A stretch of 22,014 bases of DNA from a virus, in IMG/VR virus record IMGVR_UViG_3300032047_002863, positions 1 through 22,014 of that record; one strand, given 5' to 3'. Made by a program: the position numbers and the translations under genes. Shown in pieces: positions 16,923 through 22,014 of the stretch. Within the stretch, counting starts at the first letter, position 1, and every line of letters starts with the position of its first letter. Under the pieces are notes generated by a model, which saw nothing but the letters and a program-made list of their open reading frames with translations, searched no databases and was not told the DNA's origin.

Positions 16923-17670
16923 CTTTTATTCTTTCCATATCTTTTTCATTATACAAATCTAATCTTGTCCAATAAAAATCTTTCATATCAGGTAGTGTCG
17001 ATACATGTAATACAAGCTCTTCACGTTTTTGATTTATAAACTTGAACTTAGGATAATAAAATCTATTCGATCTTAATAACATTATATCTTCACAACCATT
17101 ATCTTTGGCAGACATCGCTATATTATATATGTCATCTTGATTATGTTTGAATATTACAGTAAAGCACGTACTCTTACCTCCAGCCATATTATACGATGCC
17201 ATATTATCTAATACTAATTGTAGATCTGTATCTTGTCGATATAATGAATGCTGTTCTTGAGTTATACCTTCAACTGCCCACCATACCCACAACCTATTTT
17301 TACATAGTATACCAAGATTCCACCACCATTCACTGTCTCGTATACTACCATTTGTATTCAATAAAATGCTGCAATCGCTTTCTTCCATTATATATTTAAT
17401 AATCTTGAAAATATCTTTATTCATACATGGATCACCCCATGTTCCACACATATCAAATGATTTAATGTGTTGCATCGTTTCGATAGGAAACATTTTTTTA
17501 AATTCTTCGATTGACCATTGAGTAAGAGGAAGCCAGTTAGCTTTACCTAATCCGTCTGCATCTGTTCTATGACATTGTGGACATCTTGCATTACAATATG
17601 TAGAAAGGTCTAGCCATAAACATAAGTCGCCTTGCTCGTATTGTTTATTATAGTGTATTATATTTTTCAT
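16900..17670 (-). CDS. Radical SAM core protein (256 residues)
   Basis: The CxxxCxxC motif is at residues 26-33 (TYCNARCPQC), preceded by LWLDLS as the first core strand. Where many radical SAM enzymes have GGEP, this one has CGTWGDPCMN (about residues 75-84), a variant seen in SPASM-type enzymes. The protein ends soon after the core, with no C-terminal auxiliary Cys region; that region seems to be supplied by the next gene. I choose ATG 17670, with GGA six bases upstream and a 23-base overlap with the preceding glycosyltransferase. An ATG at 17685 would add MSGKY but has no ribosome site. The role is probably modification of a peptide, sugar or small molecule, with unknown substrate. Confidence 0.85.
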   Translation of the reverse strand: MKNIIHYNKQYEQGDLCLWLDLSTYCNARCPQCHRTDADGLGKANWLPLTQWSIEEFKKMFPIETMQHIKSFDMCGTWGDPCMNKDIFKIIKYIMEESDCSILLNTNGSIRDSEWWWNLGILCKNRLWVWWAVEGITQEQHSLYRQDTDLQLVLDNMASYNMAGGKSTCFTVIFKHNQDDIYNIAMSAKDNGCEDIMLLRSNRFYYPKFKFINQKREELVLHVSTLPDMKDFYWTRLDLYNEKDMERIKDVIAQQE

Positions 17671-18328
17671 ATATTTTCCACTCATGCGGCTTATTCAAGC
17701 TGTGAGTAAAGTGAACCATTTTTATATCTGAATTAAATGTTTCATCTTCAAATAAAGATGATCCAGTAAGTACATGGTATTTTTTTCCTATAAGGTATTT
17801 ATCTCCGGTATCTGCTTCCCAATCGGCATTCCATCTTGTAACCCACGAATCTGGTAAAAGCTTTAGCTTTAATTCTTTTTGTATCATCTCATGCACATAT
17901 AAAAACTCACCGTTAACTGGTCCAGTTGTATATCCATTTTTTATATAATAGTTAGTGTAATAATCTATATTTTCCATATAGTTATCATAAATGTATTTAC
18001 ATTCTTTTGGATAAAACTTATAGAATCCACCACTCATTGGTATTGTACCACTGCCCCACCAATATGGTGCTGCTAAGAACTCTCCGTGTTTTATAGGATA
18101 TTCAATAGCTTCTTTATAATCATTAATAAAAAGTTTATCAATGTCGAGTACAAGAACTGGCTCATTACTATCATCATTCATAGCAGCCATCTTATTCCAT
18201 TGCAATGGTATATTAGGCCTGATTGGTTCTTTTATCCATATGACTTCATAGTCAGATAGTTTATCGTTCATATAGTCTTCGTACTGTTGACCGTATTTGT
18301 TGCCTATTCTTACACAGTATATTCTCAT
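17648..18328 (-). CDS. Glycosyltransferase-like protein with DxD motif (226 residues)
   Basis: The protein starts MRIYCVRIGNKYGQQY, closely paralleling the start of the 209-residue protein at 19923-20552 (VKFGTKYGPEF), and shares a QWNKMAAM / VLVLDIDKLF arrangement with it. LDID at about residues 61-64 is the DxD-type metal and nucleotide-sugar site of GT-A folds. It resembles GT8-like or phage glycosyltransferase families; donor and acceptor are unknown. The ATG at 18328 shares an ATGA overlap with the micro-gene upstream. A GTG at 18352 would give eight extra residues lying over the micro-gene and breaks the alignment with the paralogue, so I reject it. The stop overlaps the following radical SAM gene. 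Confidence 0.78.
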   Translation of the reverse strand: MRIYCVRIGNKYGQQYEDYMNDKLSDYEVIWIKEPIRPNIPLQWNKMAAMNDDSNEPVLVLDIDKLFINDYKEAIEYPIKHGEFLAAPYWWGSGTIPMSGGFYKFYPKECKYIYDNYMENIDYYTNYYIKNGYTTGPVNGEFLYVHEMIQKELKLKLLPDSWVTRWNADWEADTGDKYLIGKKYHVLTGSSLFEDETFNSDIKMVHFTHSLNKPHEWKIYEKYNTL

Positions 18329-18453
18329 TTGAGTTTCATACCATAAGGCCACTCACCTTCTGTTGTCCAGTATCTTGAATTATACCAAGCACATTCAAAA
18401 GATATTATAGGACCATATCCTTTTGCACGTAAAAATTTATACCATTTAATCAT
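18325..18453 (-). CDS. Aromatic-rich 42-residue micro-protein of unknown function
   Basis: This short reading frame fills what would otherwise be a 100-base gap between two glycosyltransferase-like genes. It starts at an ATGA overlap with the upstream stop and ends at an ATGA overlap with the downstream start, so it is coupled on both sides. The product opens MIKWYKFLRAKGYGPIISFE and ends GEWPYGMKLK. Eleven of 42 residues are aromatic (Trp 4, 23, 29, 35; Tyr 5, 13, 24, 28, 37; Phe 7, 19), with one Cys at 21. I do not recognise the family. It could be a small glycosyltransferase partner, or, given three radical SAM enzymes downstream, a peptide substrate; the latter is speculative. An ATG three codons earlier (18462) is possible. 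Confidence 0.68.
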   Translation of the reverse strand: MIKWYKFLRAKGYGPIISFECAWYNSRYWTTEGEWPYGMKLK

Positions 18454-19328
18454 AGAACCCATTCAACCTTTTTATTAATAACATGATACAGCTTTGCTCT
18501 AGTATCTATCATCTCTTTCTTTGGATGATCTACGATGTAATGCCATTCTTTCGGCAACCAATCAATACCTATATTTCTTTTCTTTACAAGATAAGAGAAT
18601 ACAGTTTCATTATCATAGTTAAATATTCTCTGAATATTAGGTGGATGTATAGAATCTTCTTCTTCTTTGAGATATGTCATTAAGTCTAATGTCTTATCGA
18701 ACTCCCAAAAGTATGCAAGTTTTTGTATGACGTTATATCCTGCCACCATAATGCCAGTATTAAAGACGTCATTCTCTGGTTCCATACCATCTTCGAGTAA
18801 CATAGCATATGTGTTCCAATACTTAGATGCCGGATTACGAATACAAGAATTATATTGTGTCGATGAAATGTTCTTACCCCACTCTGCAAGATCATTTGAA
18901 TCTGCAACACCAAAGTTTGACTGATCGAATATTCTAAATACATTCTCGTCTGTGTTTGGTACTACATCAAAGTCAAGATAACATACTTGATCATATTCGT
19001 TTGCAAACTCTTTCATTGCCCAATGCTTATAGAAGTTAATGATGTCGTATTCAGATATCTGTGGATAGTCTTTCATATACTTACAGAAATCTTTGTAGTG
19101 CTTATCGTTACCAAGTAAACGATATTCAACAGGTTCACCACATTCTGGTTTATTAAGTGATTCTGCGTATTCGCGCTGACGTCTTTCTAGTTCATGTCGA
19201 TTATTGTATAATGCGTTCTTTGTCTTAAGACTCTTATCAGTCTTAACTTGCACGCCTTTCTCATACCAGCCTGGATTATCTAGTTTATCTTCTGGTATAT
19301 CAATGAAGATACTGAAGATGATTTTCAT
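18450..19328 (-). CDS. Glycosyltransferase-like protein with DxD motif (292 residues)
   Basis: QVCYLDFDVVPNTDENVF at about residues 114-131 contains the DFD metal-binding motif of GT-A glycosyltransferases. NFYKHWAMKEFA just before it matches the substrate-contact helix seen in related capsule and LPS transferases. Later phrases include DVFNTGIMVAGYN, a GT8-like signature for galactosyl or glucosyl donors, and LYHVINKK near the end. No membrane segment or signal peptide is visible, so it should act in the cytosol. The start shares ATGA with the methyltransferase stop, and the stop shares ATGA with the micro-gene. Donor and acceptor are unknown. It is clearly more distant from the other two glycosyltransferase-like proteins than they are from each other. 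Confidence 0.78.
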   Translation of the reverse strand: MKIIFSIFIDIPEDKLDNPGWYEKGVQVKTDKSLKTKNALYNNRHELERRQREYAESLNKPECGEPVEYRLLGNDKHYKDFCKYMKDYPQISEYDIINFYKHWAMKEFANEYDQVCYLDFDVVPNTDENVFRIFDQSNFGVADSNDLAEWGKNISSTQYNSCIRNPASKYWNTYAMLLEDGMEPENDVFNTGIMVAGYNVIQKLAYFWEFDKTLDLMTYLKEEEDSIHPPNIQRIFNYDNETVFSYLVKKRNIGIDWLPKEWHYIVDHPKKEMIDTRAKLYHVINKKVEWVL

Positions 19329-19960
19329 TTTCCAATCACCATAAATCGATTAAAGTCGTTTAGTTCTAAAGTTTTTACACAAGCCACCCATTCAAGATTT
19401 AAACTCTCTGCAAATAACTGAGCTGTTGGCCAACAGTTGATATGAGAGTTTAAGTCTTTATAGTTATTTGTCTGAAATACAACCCATGCTTGTTTATCCT
19501 TTTTCTTTATGATAGCATGTAAGTCTTCTTGTTCCATATGTTCGCAACTCGTATTAATAATAGCACTATACGGAGATAAATCTTCTTCTTCATTTATATC
19601 TTTAGTTCTAAAATCTATGTCATAATCACCAAAAAGTTCCCATGCGTATTCTTCACATATTGGATCACAGTCTGCAGATACAATATTCATTCTACTACCA
19701 GGCCATTTCTGACGTAAATGATATGCCATCATGCCATACCATCCACCAACAACTAAAAACCTACCTGTATGAAATCCATAAAATTTATGAAATACATCTG
19801 CTAGCCATTTCTTGCTTTCCCAATGATTTTGATCGACACTGTGTACAATATCTTTGATACGATATAGATCATCTACGCCGTACATTGATTCATCATATAC
19901 TTTTTCAGAGAGCTTAAGAGCTCTAGATAAGATCTTCGATTCCAACTTCCATTTCCTCAT
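19325..19960 (-). CDS. SAM-dependent methyltransferase-like protein (211 residues)
   Basis: A class I methyltransferase fold is suggested by RFLVVGGWYGMMAYHL (about residues 67-82, glycine-rich motif I), NIVSADCDPICEEYA (about 92-106, acidic residue at the end of strand 2) and SAIINTSCEHM (about 132-142, motif IV region). The rest is soluble, with no membrane segments. Motif I has GGWYG in place of the commoner GxGxG but keeps the loop. The substrate is unknown; sugar or small-molecule methylation would fit its glycosyltransferase neighbours. The ATG at 19960 overlaps the upstream gene by 38 bases. A TTG at 19945 with GAGGA eight bases upstream is an alternative start. The stop overlaps the next start (ATGA). 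Confidence 0.72.
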   Translation of the reverse strand: MRKWKLESKILSRALKLSEKVYDESMYGVDDLYRIKDIVHSVDQNHWESKKWLADVFHKFYGFHTGRFLVVGGWYGMMAYHLRQKWPGSRMNIVSADCDPICEEYAWELFGDYDIDFRTKDINEEEDLSPYSAIINTSCEHMEQEDLHAIIKKKDKQAWVVFQTNNYKDLNSHINCWPTAQLFAESLNLEWVACVKTLELNDFNRFMVIGK

Positions 19961-20552
19961 ACGTTGTTATTATAGTATCATAATTTATATCTGGATGGTA
20001 TTTCTTTGATTGTATATAAGTGTTTGGAAATGTATCATAGTCAAAGTCTTCATGCACAATAAATCGATCTATACCTTTATATTTGCGTAAATAATAATCA
20101 CGAAATCCTGTATTAAAATGATCCCATATCTTATGTACATCAGGATCGTCTGCATTCCAAGCAATCATAGACGAGTTCATTTTCACATCATAGTTAGATA
20201 ATCTATTATATAGCTTACCTTGTTTCCAATGACAATTAATGAAAGTGAGATTTTGACTTGATATTTCAAGTAATCTTTCAGGATCTTGAACCTTTGCATC
20301 AAGATCTAAAAACAATATATCACCTGAAAGAGGAAAGTTTTTATCAAACATACGCAGTTTATTCCACCACACTTTGAGTGTAGGTCTACCTTGATCAGGA
20401 ATAACTTCGATTCCTTCGTCTAAACCGTACGAATCATCTGTATAGCAATAGAACTTATCTAGCTTTGGTTGATCTTTTACATCTTTATAGATTTTATTTA
20501 CAAATTCTGGCCCGTACTTGGTACCAAATTTAACAGTAATAAGTTTTGTCAT
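19923..20552 (-). CDS. Glycosyltransferase-like protein with DxD motif (209 residues), first gene of the tailoring cassette
   Basis: The protein opens MTKLITVKFGTKYGPEFVNK and has KVWWNKLRMFD then DILFLDLDAKVQD, with the DLD metal site at about residues 83-85. This is the layout of phage and bacterial GT-A-fold transferases related to GT8. INCHWKQG and FIVHEDFDYD-type segments follow and probably line the active site. It is a distant paralogue of the 226-residue protein at 17648-18328. Donor and acceptor are unknown. The ATG lies only six bases after a TATAAT -10 element, so a transcript from that promoter would have almost no leader; no Shine-Dalgarno sequence is visible. Its stop lies inside the methyltransferase gene. 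Confidence 0.78.
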   Translation of the reverse strand: MTKLITVKFGTKYGPEFVNKIYKDVKDQPKLDKFYCYTDDSYGLDEGIEVIPDQGRPTLKVWWNKLRMFDKNFPLSGDILFLDLDAKVQDPERLLEISSQNLTFINCHWKQGKLYNRLSNYDVKMNSSMIAWNADDPDVHKIWDHFNTGFRDYYLRKYKGIDRFIVHEDFDYDTFPNTYIQSKKYHPDINYDTIITTYEEMEVGIEDLI

Positions 20553-20558
20553 AATAAT

Positions 20559-20587
20559 ATTATAGCACGTTTTATTCGACTTGTAAA
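20559..20587 (-). promoter_or_regulatory. Sigma70 / T4-early-like promoter before the tailoring cassette
   Basis: On the minus strand TTTACA (20587-20582) is followed by a 17-base spacer and TATAAT (20564-20559). A TGC just before the -10 makes it an extended -10 element. The -35 region reads GTTTACA, which as I recall matches the T4 early promoter preference for GTTTAC. The predicted transcription start falls on or beside the A of the ATG at 20552, implying a leaderless or nearly leaderless mRNA. The -35 and part of the spacer overlap the last codons of the upstream gene. Confidence 0.72.
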
Positions 20588-21390
20588 CGTTTAATTTTAC
20601 AATATATTTCTAATACTTCATATATGCTTTTAGCTTTACGTATTGATAATTTTGTTGCTTTATCTTTTACAGCAACAATAGTAGGATCTTCAAACATTGC
20701 TAGTTTTAAATCAAATAGAAAGTTTTTATTATCATTAAACTTATCTGCATTCATAAGTAAATCTGCAGGAACAACGCCAGGAGTACTAATCGGATTATTC
20801 AATCTCCATAGTTCTATTCTTTCTTGTTCATTCTTATCTACTTTATTTTCGAGATCTTGCTTGTATTTTTCTGCGAGTTCATAACGTTCTTTATCGATTT
20901 CATCGGCATCGGCTTCTAGTTTTTTCTTATAATTCTCGACAAGTTCATATCGCTCTTTATCAGTTTTATCTACTTCTGCTTCGAGTTGTTTTTTATAAGC
21001 ATCTGCTAATTGATAACGTTCTTTATCGGTTTTATCTACATCAGCTTCGAGTTTCTTTTTATATATATCCATTTCACGATTAGCGATTGCATATCGTCTT
21101 TTATCTTGTTCATCTAATAATCTTTGGCCTTTAGCTAATTCTTCTGCGACTCGACCTTGTATGAGTTTGTCAAATGCCTCATCTTCTAATCTACGAGAAA
21201 CTCGTGTTTCTCTTTCAACTGCTTCCATAGACCATTCAGAAATAAACCCTTGAAAGTCAGCAGCGCCATAGTCAACTGGAAGATGATAAACATGAAGTTC
21301 ATCTTCTCTTTTAAATAAAACTTCTATGATTGTATTTTCTCTGTCTACAAATGTAGCAGAATCTATTTTACCTGTAAATTCAAACGCCAT
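20572..21390 (-). CDS. Unknown phage protein with 22-residue coiled-coil repeats (272 residues)
   Basis: The function is not recognised. The N-terminal ~60 residues (TGKIDSATFVDRENTIIEVL ... ISEWSMEAVER) and the C-terminal ~55 (FLFDLKLAMFEDP ... KLSIRKAKSIYEVLEIY) both match the neighbouring 149-residue protein, so the two are tandem paralogues. Between them lies a long charged helix with four exact-length 22-residue repeats of the form KKLEADVDKTDKERYELA..Y, starting at about residues 112, 134, 156 and 178, plus a degenerate fifth before them. This predicts a rigid coiled-coil rod. The gene start overlaps the 149-residue gene by 11 bases, with AAGGAG further upstream than usual. Context beside fibre and structural genes suggests a virion or assembly protein, which is inference. 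Confidence 0.75.
   Translation of the reverse strand: MAFEFTGKIDSATFVDRENTIIEVLFKREDELHVYHLPVDYGAADFQGFISEWSMEAVERETRVSRRLEDEAFDKLIQGRVAEELAKGQRLLDEQDKRRYAIANREMDIYKKKLEADVDKTDKERYQLADAYKKQLEAEVDKTDKERYELVENYKKKLEADADEIDKERYELAEKYKQDLENKVDKNEQERIELWRLNNPISTPGVVPADLLMNADKFNDNKNFLFDLKLAMFEDPTIVAVKDKATKLSIRKAKSIYEVLEIYCKIKRLQVE
20794..21057 (-). repeat. Four tandem 66-base repeats encoding a coiled coil
   Basis: Four in-frame 66-base units encode residues about 112-199 of the 272-residue protein. Each carries a LEA.VDK.DKERY.LA..YK-like helix. Units differ from each other by a few residues and by several third-position changes, so they are not a very recent expansion. The last unit is the most divergent (NKVDKNEQERIELW). 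Confidence 0.85.
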
Positions 21391-21829
21391 AATATAAGCT
21401 CAATAACTCCTTCAATGTTTTAGATTTTCTAATTTTTAACTGTTTAGATTTATCTTTGGTAGCTGACAATTCTTCTAATATCACTAGCTTGTATTCAAAC
21501 AACATTTCTTTATTACTACTGTGTTTATCTATAATCTGTAAAATGTCTTTTGGTTTCAGCCTTTGTACTGGTGTCATATTCCAATCTTTACGTGCTTCTT
21601 CTGCATTCAGTGCCGCTTGCTTTGAAACATCTTTTGCAGCTTGTTCTATTTTTTCTAATGGCCACTCTTCTATAAAATCTAGAAAAGTAGGGTCACTAAA
21701 ATTTACATGAAGATGGAATTGAGTTAGAACTGAATCGCCTTCTTGGCTATATAATATTTCTATAACACTGTTTGTAGGAGAGTCAGCAAATCGCGCTGAT
21801 TTTATTTTACCTGAAAATGCCTGTGACAT
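21380..21829 (-). CDS. Unknown phage protein, paralogue of the coiled-coil protein (149 residues)
   Basis: The function is not recognised. The protein has an N-terminal domain (FSGKIKSARFADSPTNSVIE ... FIEEWPLEKIEQ) and a C-terminal helical domain (EMLFEYKLVILEELSATKDK ... KIRKSKTLKELLSLYY) joined by a short linker. Both domains align with the ends of the 272-residue neighbour, which carries a coiled-coil insertion at the linker. No signal peptide or membrane segment is present. A good AGAAGGAT ribosome site precedes the ATG. The gene is 16 bases downstream of a structural-looking gene and overlaps its paralogue by 11 bases, indicating one transcript and probably related roles. Confidence 0.75.
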   Translation of the reverse strand: MSQAFSGKIKSARFADSPTNSVIEILYSQEGDSVLTQFHLHVNFSDPTFLDFIEEWPLEKIEQAAKDVSKQAALNAEEARKDWNMTPVQRLKPKDILQIIDKHSSNKEMLFEYKLVILEELSATKDKSKQLKIRKSKTLKELLSLYYGV

Positions 21830-21845
21830 AATACGATCCTTCTCA

Positions 21846-22014
21846 TTAGGTTTTTCTTATTGCAAAATTGTAGGTTGTAACTGTTGCCGCACTACCAGCC
21901 GGAACTTCTTGAGCTCTGTAATCATCTACATATACTTCATTAGTTATATATGCAGAACTATTTAACTTAGTATCTACTGCTGTTGCTCTTGTTTGATAAC
22001 CAGTTGTTGAAGAA
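21846..22014 (-). CDS. C-terminus of an unidentified, probably structural protein (runs off the window)
   Basis: The minus strand from the window edge encodes 55 residues ending ATVTTYNFAIRKT and a TAA at 21848-21846. The segment is rich in Thr, Ala and Val and reads like a beta-structured virion protein end (AYITNEVYVDDYRAQEV). The family cannot be named from this fragment. It keeps the orientation and tight spacing of the genes below it. Confidence 0.6.
   Translation of the reverse strand, partial: SSTTGYQTRATAVDTKLNSSAYITNEVYVDDYRAQEVPAGSAATVTTYNFAIRKT

Noticed and set aside
18329-18352. GTG start at 18352 for the 226-residue glycosyltransferase-like gene
   Set aside because: It would add eight residues overlapping the micro-gene and spoil the alignment with the paralogue's start. 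ATG 18328 forms a standard ATGA overlap.
18686-18943. Minus-strand open frame of 85 residues inside the 292-residue glycosyltransferase gene
   Set aside because: It is an out-of-frame shadow of the longer gene, which carries the recognisable DxD and GT8-like motifs.

Overview
The window reads as part of a T4-like myovirus genome of the marine type (cyanophage or pelagiphage relatives). The basis is an uninterrupted minus-strand run of genes recognisable as gp13, gp14, gp15, gp16 and the start of gp17 in the canonical T4 neck/terminase order, together with AT-rich sequence, T4-late-type TATAAATA boxes, and a giant repetitive fibre whose phrases (ELNILDGVTST, GSIDTAHIAD) are typical of marine phage fibres. 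The host cannot be fixed from this window. Every gene I support is on the minus strand, so transcription runs from high to low coordinates. No gene-free stretch exceeds about 50 bases, and I see no tRNA, rRNA, CRISPR array or insertion sequence.

Layout in transcription order. (1) 22014-20572: the C-terminus of an unidentified, probably structural protein, then two tandem paralogues of unknown function; the second has a 22-residue coiled-coil repeat inserted between the shared ends. (2) 20552-13010: a ten-gene cassette in which every gene overlaps the next by 4 to 38 bases. It encodes three DxD glycosyltransferase-like proteins, a SAM methyltransferase-like protein, a 42-residue aromatic-rich micro-protein, a radical SAM core protein, a separate small Cys-rich SPASM/twitch-like protein, two radical SAM proteins with N-terminal twitch-like Cys regions, and a NodU/TobZ-type carbamoyltransferase. 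A near-consensus sigma70/T4-early-like promoter stands directly before the first gene and a perfect T4-late-type box directly after the last. (3) 12963-3007: a small BppU_N-like virion protein and a 3193-residue fibre that starts at TTG and is built from reshuffled repeat modules. (4) 2983-1: the neck and packaging genes gp13 to gp17.

How they may work together: blocks 1, 3 and 4 make virion parts. Block 2 looks like a carbohydrate or peptide tailoring pathway lodged inside the structural region. The carbamoyltransferase and glycosyltransferases suggest a decorated glycan. The radical SAM enzymes and the micro-protein leave open a peptide or protein substrate, and the neighbouring Ser/Thr-rich fibre or the host envelope are the obvious targets. 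The early-type promoter favours action early in infection. These functional links are inference; the operon architecture is read directly from the sequence.

The most interesting points are the bounded, fully overlapping tailoring operon with its own early-type promoter, the micro-protein coupled on both sides inside it, the separately encoded radical SAM core and SPASM-like partner, and the giant fibre whose repeat copies are identical in amino acids but heavily diverged at synonymous positions.
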